Assembly (NCBI GenBank): GCA_035495315.1
Contig: DATJGF010000237.1
Coordinates: forward strand, 48,756-112,755
DNA: 64,000 bases
Direction of reading: 5' to 3'
From: DATJGF01 sp035495315
GTDB lineage: Bacteria; Verrucomicrobiota; Verrucomicrobiia; Limisphaerales; UBA8199
The notes beneath the pieces are model-generated. The model had not been told where the DNA came from and did not search any database. It worked only from the letters and a program-made list of their open reading frames with translations. Of this stretch, positions 8,355-18,139 are shown one piece after another (positions within the stretch are counted from its first letter, which is position 1; the number at the start of each line of letters is the position of its first letter). The position numbers were made by a program, and so were the translations under genes.

Positions 8355-8924
8355 TCAGGCGTCGAGAATTACTGCGCCAAGCCTCACCATTTCGTCCTCG
8401 GCCTTCTGGCCATCGGTCGGGTTCACGTTTACAGGACGGATAGCTCCTCTTAGCAACCTTACCTTGAACCCACGGCGCAAGGCATCTTTAACCGTGTTGA
8501 GCACACAATAGTCAGTCGCCAAACCTCCTACGTACAGACAGCCTACTGATGCCTCGCGCAACAGTTCCTCCAGAGCTGTTCCTTCGAACCCGGAATACGT
8601 CTCTCGATCCGATGCCGATGGCTTGGAAATAACTCGTGCTGACGAGGGCAACCGCAGCGATGAGGCGAACTCAGCCCCTTTTGTATTCACGACGCAGTGA
8701 ACTGGCCAGGGTCCGCCTTGCTCCCGAAATGAACAATGGTTTCGTGGATGCCAGTCGCGGGTGGCATAGATAGGCCATCTTTGTTGCTCAAATTGGGCAA
8801 TATACCGGTTCAGAACCGGAATAACTTCATCGCCCCGAGGCACGGCGAGCGCTCCTCCCGGCAGAAAATCATTCTGAACATCCACAATGATCAGGGCTTT
8901 TTTGAGCGAGTCGTTTGCTGGCAT
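8355..8924 (-). CDS. pncA: Nicotinamidase / pyrazinamidase (isochorismatase family)
   Basis: A 189-residue protein with the full PncA signature. The catalytic Asp is D15 in IVDVQNDF, the metal site is D57-x-H59-x-x-x-H63 in RDWHPRNH, the catalytic Lys is probably K101 in ISKP, and the nucleophile is C140 in GGLATDYC. The enzyme hydrolyses nicotinamide to nicotinate and ammonia for NAD salvage in the cytoplasm. Length matches the family. It is a single gene, convergent with the ABC ATPases. The start ATG at 8924 gives the usual short N-terminus. Confidence 0.95.
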   Translation of the reverse strand: MPANDSLKKALIIVDVQNDFLPGGALAVPRGDEVIPVLNRYIAQFEQQRWPIYATRDWHPRNHCSFREQGGPWPVHCVVNTKGAEFASSLRLPSSARVISKPSASDRETYSGFEGTALEELLREASVGCLYVGGLATDYCVLNTVKDALRRGFKVRLLRGAIRPVNVNPTDGQKAEDEMVRLGAVILDA

Positions 8925-9052
8925 CAGTAACCTGGCTTGCTTAAAACTGCGGTAAGCTCTCCACCCCCTGAAACTTTGTCGATCACTTGTGTCGAACGCT
9001 TGCTCGACCTAGCAAACTGCAAGCAAACATCACCGGCTACACTCGGATCCCG

Positions 9053-9907
9053 CTACAGTTTTCGCGTCGAATGCTCCGCCAGCCAATACGAATCTACATT
9101 ATTGGGCGAAGGGAAATTCAGTGGCGTCAACACCCCGGGCACTAGAGGTGGCGTCGTTCGACGATCCCGCCATTTGTGAATTTCCGAGTGACCATCGACA
9201 AAAGAAAAACCACCTGCGCCCCCGTGATAACTCGCGGGCAAATCAATCAAGTACCAAGCGCCCGGCTGGTCCGGAAATCCGGACATACTGGTACAGAACT
9301 CGCCGTCATTGATGCTATCCTCTCGTTCATCGAGGAACACCCAGGTCATCGAGGGCCCAGGCTGGACGACGTGGCTCATTTTCTTATATTTGAAAAATCC
9401 CTGACAGCCCGTGAAGGCATCGGCGTCGCTGCTGTTGAACCAACTCAACATCGAAACGCTCCTCACGCGGGGCAGCAACTGACCATTTGCCCGCACCGAG
9501 GACTTGTCGGCCGGGCACTTCCAAATCCCCGGGCTGTTGCCGCAATACGGCCATAAAAGGCTCTTCTTGAGATCTTGATTGATGTCCCAGTTGCTTGCCT
9601 TGGAAGTAAAGTCCAGGTCTCCGGTGACCCAAATCGATTTGTATTCCGGGGTTCCAGTACTTCCCCAGGCTGAGGGTACCTTGTCGTTGTTATCCTCACA
9701 ATACAGTCTCCACGCCAACATCATCTGGCGCCCGTTGTTCATGCAATGAACTCCCGCAGCTTTCGCCTTGGCACGGCTGAGGGCGGGCAACAGCATCGCT
9801 GCCAGTATCGCAATAATCGCAATCACGACCAGCAGCTCGATCAGCGTAAAACCGCCAACTCTTGTGGCCCGGTAGGAGGTTGTTGAGCGGGTGAAGTCCA
9901 TGAACAA
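9053..9907 (-). CDS. Prepilin-type N-terminal cleavage/methylation protein with H-X9-DG C-terminus
   Basis: A 284-residue protein with a type IV prepilin-like leader: R-V-G-G-F-T-L-I-E-L near residues 16-25, giving cleavage G19/F20 and the +5 glutamate E24, followed by a hydrophobic helix (VVIAIIAILAAMLLPAL). The C-terminal H-GGAGGFSFV-DG segment (about residues 229-240) is the H-X9-DG motif common in Planctomycetes and Verrucomicrobia, where these proteins occur in large paralogous families. They are probably pseudopilins processed by a prepilin peptidase and displayed or secreted through a type II/IV pilus-like machine. The function of individual members is unknown. It is divergent from the PEP-CTERM gene. 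Confidence 0.93.
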   Translation of the reverse strand: MFMDFTRSTTSYRATRVGGFTLIELLVVIAIIAILAAMLLPALSRAKAKAAGVHCMNNGRQMMLAWRLYCEDNNDKVPSAWGSTGTPEYKSIWVTGDLDFTSKASNWDINQDLKKSLLWPYCGNSPGIWKCPADKSSVRANGQLLPRVRSVSMLSWFNSSDADAFTGCQGFFKYKKMSHVVQPGPSMTWVFLDEREDSINDGEFCTSMSGFPDQPGAWYLIDLPASYHGGAGGFSFVDGHSEIHKWRDRRTTPPLVPGVLTPLNFPSPNNVDSYWLAEHSTRKL

Positions 9908-10097
9908 ATTAAAGGCCTACCTCGGTAGAGAGTCAAGGCAATTGATGAGCAACTTCAGAACTCGCCTAGCTGTCCATTGGCCTTCGAGTCGAATGATGCT
10001 CCTGAATTTCGAGGTCACCTTTCCGGGAACCTTTTGTTCTCCCGCGCCTCTCATATCAAAGCACCGATCAATTTGAACCACTAACTGGAACGCTTTT

Positions 10098-10769
10098 ATG
10101 AAAACCCTCACCATTAAAAGTATTTCACATTCCATCCGCTTCGCTTGCGAAGTGGTTGCCGGCAAGCCTGGAACTTTCCTTTTGACTTTGCTGTTGAGCG
10201 GTTCGGCCTTGAGCAGTGCTGCCCAAACTATCTCAGCGAGTGCGGGAATAAGCGGCCAGCCCGCGGGTGTCAATCTTTTTAACTATACTATCACGTTGAA
10301 CAATTCCGCCAGCTCAAGCAGTTCAATCGGCACCTTCTGGTATGCCTGGCTGCCTGGACAGGATTATCTCCCCTCCAGCCCAAGCCTGGTCACGCCTCCA
10401 ACGGGTTGGACAGATACAATCACTCACTTCGGCGTTACCGATGGCTATGCCATCGAATTTTTCGCCAATGGGCCTGCCGATGCCTTGGCACCTGGCCAGT
10501 CCCTCGATTTCAATTTCGAGACGCTCGACTCACCAGCCGCCTTGGCGGGCAACTCGCCTTATTATCCCACCATACCCGTCGGAACTTCGATGGTCTATGG
10601 CGGTGGACCTTTCTCCCTCCCCAGCGATCAGTTTGTAGTTCAATCAGTGCCGGAACCTTCTGGGTTCGGGTTCTGCCTATTAGGAACGCTCAGCCTCTTG
10701 GTCGTGGGCAGTCGGCGTCGCTGCTCGCCTCCGCGATCAGTTCTTGGGCAATTCATGACCCGCAACTGA
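10098..10769 (+). CDS. PEP-CTERM sorting-domain exported protein
   Basis: A 223-residue secreted protein. Its N-terminus has a rather long signal peptide (hydrophobic stretch TFLLTLLLSGSALSSAAQ, about residues 30-47). The middle is serine/threonine/proline-rich beta-sandwich-like sequence without a recognised enzyme motif. Near the C-terminus is VPEPSGFG, a transmembrane helix and SRRR, the PEP-CTERM tripartite sorting signal recognised by an exosortase (EpsH/XrtA-like). Such proteins are anchored and then released at the cell surface or in the exopolysaccharide matrix. After the Arg cluster an extra 15 or so residues follow, longer than usual. Its 3' end overlaps the convergent DUF4190-pilin gene by 33 bp. 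Confidence 0.88.
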   Translation: MKTLTIKSISHSIRFACEVVAGKPGTFLLTLLLSGSALSSAAQTISASAGISGQPAGVNLFNYTITLNNSASSSSSIGTFWYAWLPGQDYLPSSPSLVTPPTGWTDTITHFGVTDGYAIEFFANGPADALAPGQSLDFNFETLDSPAALAGNSPYYPTIPVGTSMVYGGGPFSLPSDQFVVQSVPEPSGFGFCLLGTLSLLVVGSRRRCSPPRSVLGQFMTRN

Positions 10770-11270
10770 GCACGCCGGCTTCTCTCCGACTGAATTGATC
10801 GAGTAAGTCCCTCCTGCGGGACAAACGAAAGCAGTAAAATCCCGCTTCAAGTAAGGCGTCAGGTCCTGTCCCGTCGGTGTTTGGGATCCATCTTTGTTCT
10901 TTTCGACCGCCCACATTTGCTTGGCAGCATCGATCTGGCGCAAGTTATTAACGCACATGTTAGTCATGGCCACATTACGCGCCTTGACGAAATTGGGAAT
11001 GGCGATTGCAGCCATCATCGCGATAAGGGGTATCATTGCGATACTGAGATAGCCGGTCACCAACCCGCCTATTGCCAAACCATTGCCCTCCAGCATGCCT
11101 CCGGAGCGCTTGATTCGCGACAAAGCCGTGTGGCCGAAGATCACGGCTGGAATGCCGGCAATAATCGAGAAACAGAAAACACCGAGTATACCCAGCACCA
11201 GACTCCAAATGGCCAAGCCTGAGGTCTTAGGCTGTCCAAGTGACGTCGGTAATTGCGGAGGTGCGCTCAT
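10737..11270 (-). CDS. DUF4190 membrane domain fused to a pilin-like body
   Basis: About 177 residues if started at the ATG at 11270 (MSAPPQLP). Residues about 15-75 form a DUF4190-type two-helix membrane domain (AIWSLVLGILGVFCF, GNGLAIGGLVTGYLSI). The second helix runs straight into AIAIPNFVKARN and a pilin-like body with NNLRQIDAAKQMWA, then FVCPAGGTYSI and a C-terminal Cys. That body matches the minor-pilin/pseudopilin proteins that in Verrucomicrobia normally begin with a G-F-T-L-I-E prepilin leader, but that leader is absent here. The protein is thus probably a membrane-anchored pilin-body chimera not cleaved by prepilin peptidase. The family placement of both halves is by recognition only. 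Confidence 0.72.
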   Translation of the reverse strand: MSAPPQLPTSLGQPKTSGLAIWSLVLGILGVFCFSIIAGIPAVIFGHTALSRIKRSGGMLEGNGLAIGGLVTGYLSIAMIPLIAMMAAIAIPNFVKARNVAMTNMCVNNLRQIDAAKQMWAVEKNKDGSQTPTGQDLTPYLKRDFTAFVCPAGGTYSINSVGEKPACSVAGHELPKN

Positions 11271-11428
11271 AAATATGTCCTTCAGTTTCCTAATTACAGG
11301 ACCTTGGTAACCGAGACACACGAATTAGTCAGTCAAAAAAGTGGAGTCAAAAATCGTCTTTGTGCCTCCATGTTCGTGCCCCTATTTTTTGCCTTCTCTA
11401 TCTGGTCTGACTTTCTGCCTCCATATTT

Positions 11429-14400
11429 TTGCCTGGTAAGGTCGTTTCCGCCTGCATCGGAGTGGACTCCAAAGCCTGCGTGATGCATGATGATTGCATG
11501 CAAGCCGCCTGTTGGATACCGACACATCGGTTTTGCATTGTGATTTTGCTGGGCACGGTTGCCGCCTTGGTTGCCTGTAACGCCACGGGCACTGATGCCC
11601 ATGTTGCCGGTCTGTCTGCGCCTGCAACTCATGAGGTTGATTTTTCGAAGCAAATCCTGCCTATCTTCTCTAACAACTGCTTCGAATGTCACGGTTCCTT
11701 AAAGCAGAAGGGCGGACTTCGCTTGAATGAAAGAACTGCCGCGATGAAAGGCGGCGATTCCGGACCTGCCCTGGTTCCAGGCAACAGCGCCGACAGCCTG
11801 CTGGTCCAGGCGGTTAACGGTTCAAGGGAGAATCTGGCGAGAATGCCCAAAAAGAAGGATCCGCTCGCGCCAGAGCAGATTGCTTTGCTCCGTGTTTGGA
11901 TCGACCAGGGGGCGAATTGGCCTGAGGGAGCAATCGCTGCCAATCGCAAAGATTGGCGCAAGCACTGGGCCTTCAAGCCACCGGTCCGACCCACAATTCC
12001 GAAAGTTCGCAACACGCGCTGGCTGCGGAATCCAATTGATGCCTTTATCCTCGAGCGCCTCGAGCGGGAAAACCTGAGGCCCTCCGCCGAAGCCGACAAA
12101 ATCACCTTGCTGCGGCGATTGACCCTCGATTTGGTAGGCCTTCCGCCGAGTCCAGAGGAGGTTGACGCATTTCTTGCCGATACCGGTGCCAATGCTTACG
12201 AAAAGCAAGTTGAGCGTTTGTTGGCGTCGCCTCATTACGGCGAACGTTGGGGACGTCAGTGGCTGGATGCGGCACGCTACGCCGATTCCGACGGGTTCGA
12301 AAAGGATAAACCCCGGAGTGTCTGGTTTTACCGCGATTGGGTCATCAACGCCTTAAACCGCGATATGCCTTACGATGAGTTCATCATCGAGCAAATCGCC
12401 GGCGACGAATTGCCTAACCCAACCCAGGATCAAATTGTGGCGACGGGGTTCCTGCGCAATTCAATGATCAATGAAGAGGGTGGCATCGACCCCGAGCAAT
12501 TCCGAATGGACGCCATGTTCGATCGCATGGATTGCATTGGCAAAAGCGTGCTGGGGATCACGATCCAATGCGCGCAGTGTCACGATCACAAATTCGATCC
12601 CCTCAAACAGGCCGAGTATTATCGATTGTTCGCCTTCCTGAATAACGATCACGAAGCCCAGCGGATTGTTTACACCCCGGACGAGTTGATGAAAGTTGCC
12701 GAGCTTTCGCGTCAAATGCACGAAATCGAAGCGCGTCTCCGCCACGCGACGCCAGAATGGGAAGCGCGCATGGCCGAATGGGAGAACTCTGCCAACAAAA
12801 ATAGGCCCCAGTGGATCCAGCTGCGACCAACCATCGAAGATATTTCCACAGGTGGTCAGCGGTATTTGGCGCAGGACGACGGCTCGTTTTTGGCAGCCGG
12901 CTACGCTCCCACGAAACACACCGCGAAGTTTTGGCTTACCAATCAGCTCCAACACATTACCGCTTTCCGCCTCGAACTGCTCACCGACCCAAACCTCCCG
13001 TGCAATGGACCGGGCCGCTCCTTTAAAGGCACATGCGCGCTGACTGAATTCAAAGTCGAGGCCCTGGATGCCAGCAACCCTACTAATAAAATCGCGGTGA
13101 AGTTTACGCGGGCGATGGCCGATTTCGAACAATCGGAAGCTGAGCTCGAGTCTAATTTCGAAGATAAATCCGGTCGCAAACGCGTCACCGGCCCCGCCGA
13201 GTTCGCGATCGACGGCAAAGACGAAACCGCCTGGGGTATCGATGCGGGCCCTGGACGTCGGAACCAGCCACGACGCGCGGTCTTCGAATGCGCTGCGCCC
13301 GTCGGTTTTACCAACGGCACGATCCTGGCCTTTTCTCTGGCGCAAAATCATGGCGGCTGGAATAGCGACGATATCATGAATAATAATCTGGGGCGTTTCC
13401 GCTTTTCAGCGACGACAAACCCCGCCCCGGTGCTTGCCGACTCCATTCCGACCCAGCTCCACGACCTACTGGCGATGGCGCGCGAGCGTCGCACGCCCGC
13501 GCAAACTGCCGCCGTATTCAGCTACTGGCGTACGACGGTGCCACAATTCAAAGACGCCAATGAACAGATCGAAGCCCTATGGAAACAGTGGCCGAGTGGA
13601 ACCACGGCCTTAACGCTCTGGGCTCGCGAACAAACTCGCGGCACACATATTCTCAAGCGAGGCGATTGGCTCAAACCGCTCGACGCGGTCACGGCAGGTG
13701 TTCCAGCATTCCTGCACCCGCTTCCCGTCGATTCGGCGCCCAAAGAAAACAGTCCTCCGACCAGTCCGACTCGTCTGAACCTTGCCCGGTGGCTCGTCGA
13801 TAAGAAATCGCCCACCACGGCGCGCGTGGTCGTCAACCGCCTTTGGCAGGCCTATTTCGGCACCGGTCTGGTCAGCACCCCCGAAGATTTTGGGATGCAA
13901 AGCGAACCGCCTTCACATCCCGAACTTCTCGACTGGCTGGCCTGCGAACTAATGGAACCCACCCCCGAAGGGGAAGCCCGCAAGTCGGCGCTGCCGACCG
14001 GCTCGCGCATCGCATGGGGTCTCAAACACATTCACCGACTAATCGTTACGTCGTCTGCTTATCGGCAGGATTCCAAAGTCTCGCCCCAACTCTATACCAA
14101 GGATCCTTACGATCGTCTTCTGGCCCGCGGGCCGCGATTCCGTGTAGAAGCCGAAATCGTGCGCGACATCGCGCTCTCGGCTTCGGGTCTGCTTAATCCC
14201 AGAATTGGCGGCCCATCGATCTTTTCACCCGCACCGGACTTTCTGTTCCAGCCACCCGCCAGTTATGCCCCTTTCCCTTGGCAAGAAGAAACCGGTCCGG
14301 ATCGCTATCGACGCGCGCTCTACACCTTCAGACGCCGCTCCACCCCCTACCCGATGCTGCAAGTGTTTGATGCCCCAAACGGGGACTTCTCATGCGTCCG

Positions 14401-14773
14401 GCGACTCCGTTCCAACACGCCGCTTCAAGCTTTGGCTTCCTTGAACGAAACGGTTTTCGTCGAATGCGCCCAGGCGCTCGCCCGCAAAACTCTCGCCGAG
14501 GGCGGCCGCACGGACAGTGAGCGGCTTTCGTTCGCGTTTCGTCGGGCGCTCTCCCGCCGGCCGCGACCTGACGAAAAGGCGGAACTTATCGCTTTCCTCG
14601 ACAAAGAAAAGGCACGGATCGCAGAGGGCTGGGTGAACGCGAACGAAATTAGCACAGGAAAGGACGAACCCGCCGCGGATCTCCCAAAAGGATCAACTCC
14701 GACTCAGGTCGCTGCGTACACTGTGCTGGCGCGAGTCTTGTTGAACCTGGATGAAACGATCACTAAAGAATGA
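11429..14773 (+). CDS. PSD1/DUF1549/DUF1553 protein with Planctomycete-type cytochrome c domain
   Basis: A 1114-residue protein with the domain order known from Planctomycetes and Verrucomicrobia: N-terminal hydrophobic segment (about 35-50), PSCyt1 domain with heme motif C84-F-E-C87-H88, DUF1549/PSCyt2 at about 180-390 ending in a second CxxCH (CAQCHDHKFDP near residue 380), a divergent middle, and DUF1553/PSD1 at about 770-1040 (LNLARWLVDKKSPTTARVVV near its start). The family is predicted to be an exported, heme-containing protein linked to uncommon polysaccharide metabolism, but its reaction is not established. The start may be one of the internal Mets at 11483 or 11498. It overlaps the following DUF1501 gene by four bases, the usual two-gene operon. 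Confidence 0.92.
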   Translation: MPGKVVSACIGVDSKACVMHDDCMQAACWIPTHRFCIVILLGTVAALVACNATGTDAHVAGLSAPATHEVDFSKQILPIFSNNCFECHGSLKQKGGLRLNERTAAMKGGDSGPALVPGNSADSLLVQAVNGSRENLARMPKKKDPLAPEQIALLRVWIDQGANWPEGAIAANRKDWRKHWAFKPPVRPTIPKVRNTRWLRNPIDAFILERLERENLRPSAEADKITLLRRLTLDLVGLPPSPEEVDAFLADTGANAYEKQVERLLASPHYGERWGRQWLDAARYADSDGFEKDKPRSVWFYRDWVINALNRDMPYDEFIIEQIAGDELPNPTQDQIVATGFLRNSMINEEGGIDPEQFRMDAMFDRMDCIGKSVLGITIQCAQCHDHKFDPLKQAEYYRLFAFLNNDHEAQRIVYTPDELMKVAELSRQMHEIEARLRHATPEWEARMAEWENSANKNRPQWIQLRPTIEDISTGGQRYLAQDDGSFLAAGYAPTKHTAKFWLTNQLQHITAFRLELLTDPNLPCNGPGRSFKGTCALTEFKVEALDASNPTNKIAVKFTRAMADFEQSEAELESNFEDKSGRKRVTGPAEFAIDGKDETAWGIDAGPGRRNQPRRAVFECAAPVGFTNGTILAFSLAQNHGGWNSDDIMNNNLGRFRFSATTNPAPVLADSIPTQLHDLLAMARERRTPAQTAAVFSYWRTTVPQFKDANEQIEALWKQWPSGTTALTLWAREQTRGTHILKRGDWLKPLDAVTAGVPAFLHPLPVDSAPKENSPPTSPTRLNLARWLVDKKSPTTARVVVNRLWQAYFGTGLVSTPEDFGMQSEPPSHPELLDWLACELMEPTPEGEARKSALPTGSRIAWGLKHIHRLIVTSSAYRQDSKVSPQLYTKDPYDRLLARGPRFRVEAEIVRDIALSASGLLNPRIGGPSIFSPAPDFLFQPPASYAPFPWQEETGPDRYRRALYTFRRRSTPYPMLQVFDAPNGDFSCVRRLRSNTPLQALASLNETVFVECAQALARKTLAEGGRTDSERLSFAFRRALSRRPRPDEKAELIAFLDKEKARIAEGWVNANEISTGKDEPAADLPKGSTPTQVAAYTVLARVLLNLDETITKE

Positions 14774-16206
14774 ACTGTCAATCACATCTCTACCGTGGAC
14801 AGGACCGGAGATTAATAACCCGTCGCTGGTTTTTCGAACAGTGCGGTGTGGGGCTCGGCGCCATCGCGCTAGGCCAGCTATTTCGCCAGAATGGGTTGGC
14901 CGCAGCACTGCCGCAGACCAATCCTCTTGCCCCTAAACAACCGCATTTCGCCCCGAAGGCGAAGAACGTCATCTTCTTGTTCATGGCCGGAGCGCCGAGC
15001 CATCTCGAACTGTTCGATTACAAACCCGAGTTGGCTAAATGGAACGGCAAGCTGCCACCGGCCGAGCTGCTGAAGGGGTATCGCGCGGCTTTCATCAACC
15101 CGAATTCAACGTTGCTTGGACCGAAGTTCAAGTTCGCCAAATACGGCCACTCCGGAGCCGAGCTTTCCGAGTTACTGCCCCATCTATCTGAAGTGGTCGA
15201 CGACATCGCCATTGTTAAATCGATGTACACCGATGCTTTTAATCATGCCCCTGGCCAGATTTTCATGAACACTGGCACGCAGCAATTTGGCCGACCCAGC
15301 ATGGGAGCGTGGGTGACCTATGGCCTGGGCAGCGAGTGCTCCGACCTGCCGGCCTACGTGGTCTTTAGTTCAGGCACCAAGGGAACCAGCGGTGGCGCCT
15401 CCAATTGGGGTAGCGGTTTCTTGCCGTCGCTCTATCAAGGCGTGCTGTTGCGCAGTTCCGGCGATCCGGTGTTATACCTTTCCAACCCGAAAGGTTTCGA
15501 TCGCCAATTGCAGCGTGATTCACTGGATATGATCACCCACTTAAACCAAAAGCACTTGGATATCGTGGGTGACCCCGAAATTGCAACCCGGATCAACTCA
15601 TACGAGATGGCGTATCGGATGCAAAGCAGCGCGCCGGAGCTGATGGATATTTCCAAGGAACCAAAGCACATCCTTGAACTCTACGGTGCCGAGCCCGGCA
15701 AGTCTTCTTTTGCGAACAACTGTCTTCTGGCCCGGCGTCTCGTTCAGCGCGGCGTCCGTTTTGTGCAGCTCTTCCACGAGGCCTGGGACCAGCATGGGAA
15801 TCTCGTCGGTGACCTGAAGAAGAATTGCCTGAATACCGATCAAGCCTGCGCGGCGCTCATCAAAGATCTCAAGCAGCAAGGACTGTTGAAGGACACGCTG
15901 GTAATCTGGGGCGGCGAATTCGGCCGCACTCCAATGGTGCAAGGAGGCGACGACGGCCGGGATCACCATCCGAACTGTTTCACGATGTGGCTGGCCGGAG
16001 GCGGCATAAAACCCGGAATCACTCTCGGCGAATCGGACGAGTTCGGTTTTAATGCGACTCGAGACCGGGTCCATGTGCACGACCTCCACGCCACGATTCT
16101 TCAGCTGCTTGGATTTGATCACACCAAACTAACTTATCGTTTTCAAGGCCGTGACTTCCGCCTCACTGATGTTTTTGGGGAAGTGGTGGAAAAGCTGCTG
16201 GCATAA
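14770..16206 (+). CDS. DUF1501 (sulfatase-like fold) exported protein
   Basis: A 478-residue protein of family DUF1501, which has an alkaline-phosphatase/sulfatase-like fold and is nearly always coupled to a PSD1/DUF1549 gene, as here (ATGA overlap). The N-terminus RRLITRRWFFEQCGVGLGA resembles a Tat signal. Conserved segments include NVIFLFMAGAPSHLELFDYK, VKSMYTDAFNH, MGAWVTYGLGSE, FGRTPM and DGRDHHPNCF. The HH and D residues of the last segment and the D/H pairs elsewhere could bind metal, but the catalytic role is unproven. The protein is presumably periplasmic or cell-surface and acts with the cytochrome partner. Confidence 0.92.
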   Translation: MNCQSHLYRGQDRRLITRRWFFEQCGVGLGAIALGQLFRQNGLAAALPQTNPLAPKQPHFAPKAKNVIFLFMAGAPSHLELFDYKPELAKWNGKLPPAELLKGYRAAFINPNSTLLGPKFKFAKYGHSGAELSELLPHLSEVVDDIAIVKSMYTDAFNHAPGQIFMNTGTQQFGRPSMGAWVTYGLGSECSDLPAYVVFSSGTKGTSGGASNWGSGFLPSLYQGVLLRSSGDPVLYLSNPKGFDRQLQRDSLDMITHLNQKHLDIVGDPEIATRINSYEMAYRMQSSAPELMDISKEPKHILELYGAEPGKSSFANNCLLARRLVQRGVRFVQLFHEAWDQHGNLVGDLKKNCLNTDQACAALIKDLKQQGLLKDTLVIWGGEFGRTPMVQGGDDGRDHHPNCFTMWLAGGGIKPGITLGESDEFGFNATRDRVHVHDLHATILQLLGFDHTKLTYRFQGRDFRLTDVFGEVVEKLLA

Positions 16207-16335
16207 TCGGCCTGCCCCTAGAACACCCCGTTTTGCAGAGGGTTACTAAAGGAGGTAAATTGAGGAAGTGGCTGGCGGAGGTGGCATTCGGAGAGCCTGT
16301 CCCTAAAGCATCTGCCAGCCGTGCGGTGAAGTTCC

Positions 16336-17961
16336 GTGAAAATGTCCGCAACAATAACTCCCGCAGGTTCTCGTCTTTGCGTGTTATCGCGAGTCGCAAA
16401 TGGTGCGCTAATTGCCCTGGCGCTATTCGTCCTCCTTGCGTGGACACTCGGCCCGCAACGTATGATCCATCTAGCGCCCTCAATGGTAGTAATGAACCCG
16501 ATGACCGCGCTTTCGCTCCTCTTTGCCGGCATTTCCTTGTGGATACGGCGCGATGTCTCCAATCCTCCGGCGGCCCGCTACTACTTTTACATCGCGTTGG
16601 GATTGGCGTTTCTGGTTTCCTTAATCGGCGTCCTAAGGCTCATTGATGCCGTCGTCAGCCTCCCCTTTCACGTCGATTATCTACTTTTCCCAAACAGGCT
16701 CGATATTCCTGGCCCCTCGCCTCCGGAGGAAATGGCTCCGAATACCGCCTTTGGGCTTCTGTTTTGCGGGCTTGGCTTGCTGTTCTATGATTGGAGAACT
16801 CACAAAGAATTTCGACCAGCACAAGCATTTGTACTACTTACAGCCTTGTTAGCTCTGCTGGCACTTATCGGACACCTTTATCACGTCCTGTTGCTCAATC
16901 GCCTGGGCTCCGCCCTGCCTATGTCTCTGGATACGGCAGTGGCTCTAGAGCTGTTTTGTATGAGTTTCCTCGCCGCACAAAGCCACGCGGGTGTAATGGC
17001 AGTTATCACGAGTCGCACCGTAGGCGGGGCGGTGGCCCGGCGTCTGATTCCCACCGCCGTCCTGGTTCCCTGTCTGCTGGGACTGCTCTTGCTTATGGGC
17101 GAACAAGCCGGCTATTACGGTCGAGAATCCGCATTATCTATATTCGCTGCTGGTACCATTGTGATCTTTACCGGACTCATTTGGTGGAACGCCAGGCTAT
17201 TGCATTTGGCAGATCTCGAACGCGCGCGCGCCGAGGAGCAACTCCGCCAAACCAGTCTCAACCTCCAGCGCTCGAACACCGACCTCGAGCAATTTGCCTA
17301 TGTCGCATCACATGACCTGTTCGAACCACTGCGGATGGTCACCAGTTATCTCCAATTGTTTCGTCAGCAGTACAAGGAGCTCGTCGATAAGCAAGGCAAA
17401 GAGTTTATCGAATTTGCCCTCGAAGGTGCCAAACGCATGGAAGCTCTGATTCACGATCTCCTGGCTTACTCGCGAGTTGATATGCGTGGGCGGGCCTTTG
17501 AACCAACTGATTGCGAACAGGCCTTCAACGCCGCGGTCACAAATCTCAAGATCGCTCTTCAGGAGAGTGCAGCTTCCATTACGCATAGTCCTTTACCCCG
17601 AGTTCTTGCCGATAAAATCCAGTTGACCCAGGTTTTCCAAAACCTCATTGGCAATGCCCTCAAATTCCGCGGAGATCGCCCCCCGCAAATCACGGTTGCT
17701 GCGGTGCGTCAGGAAAATGAATGGATTTTCTCTGTCCGGGATAACGGCATCGGAATTGACTCTAAGGATTTCAATAGGATCTTCGTTATTTTTCAGCGCC
17801 TCCACACTCGGCAGGAATACGCCGGCACGGGCATCGGTCTGGCGCTGTGCAAAAAGATCATCGAGCGACACGGCGGCAGGATCTGGGTGGAATCCTCGCC
17901 CGGGCAGGGTTCCTCATTCTATTTCGCCCTACCGATGCTTGAGGAGGTTGAGAAGCCTTAA
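16336..17961 (+). CDS. Membrane sensor histidine kinase with multi-helix N-terminal domain
   Basis: A 541-residue kinase. The N-terminal half holds about eight hydrophobic segments (residues about 20-285), a membrane-integrated sensor of MASE type by appearance, with no periplasmic globular domain. A short coiled coil (RARAEEQLRQTSLNLQRSN) leads to a HisKA domain with phospho-acceptor H326 in ASHDLFEPLR, and then a HATPase_c domain with N-box LIGNALKF (about 436), G1 DNGIGID (about 469) and G2 GTGIGLAL (about 497). The start is GTG at 16336 or ATG at 16342. The DHp sequence is of the kind found in phytochrome-like kinases and matches the kinase at 39452. The REC-SpoIIE gene 180 bp downstream may be its output. 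Confidence 0.9.
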   Translation: MKMSATITPAGSRLCVLSRVANGALIALALFVLLAWTLGPQRMIHLAPSMVVMNPMTALSLLFAGISLWIRRDVSNPPAARYYFYIALGLAFLVSLIGVLRLIDAVVSLPFHVDYLLFPNRLDIPGPSPPEEMAPNTAFGLLFCGLGLLFYDWRTHKEFRPAQAFVLLTALLALLALIGHLYHVLLLNRLGSALPMSLDTAVALELFCMSFLAAQSHAGVMAVITSRTVGGAVARRLIPTAVLVPCLLGLLLLMGEQAGYYGRESALSIFAAGTIVIFTGLIWWNARLLHLADLERARAEEQLRQTSLNLQRSNTDLEQFAYVASHDLFEPLRMVTSYLQLFRQQYKELVDKQGKEFIEFALEGAKRMEALIHDLLAYSRVDMRGRAFEPTDCEQAFNAAVTNLKIALQESAASITHSPLPRVLADKIQLTQVFQNLIGNALKFRGDRPPQITVAAVRQENEWIFSVRDNGIGIDSKDFNRIFVIFQRLHTRQEYAGTGIGLALCKKIIERHGGRIWVESSPGQGSSFYFALPMLEEVEKP

Positions 17962-18139
17962 ATCGTGCTGATTGGTCGCTGAATGGGACAAGATGAAGAA
18001 CAAACCAGTAGGTGCAGTTTAGATACCCCGACTTACTCACCCACTTGCGTGCTTGGAGACCTTAGGTATCTTGAGGTAGATAGTGCTGTCGGGTTTGGTC
18101 TTCCTGAAAACCTATTGAGGGGAGGGGCGGACAGCTGTT

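Noticed and set aside
12461..13351. Long open frame (about 296 codons) antisense to the PSD1 gene
   Set aside because: A codon-periodicity shadow of a GC-rich gene; no motif, signal or homology is recognisable.
16233..16646. Frame preceded by a strong AAAGGAGGTAA ribosome site at about 16246
   Set aside because: The frame overlaps the kinase in another phase and its product has no coding character beyond the first 40 residues; the purine run is probably fortuitous.
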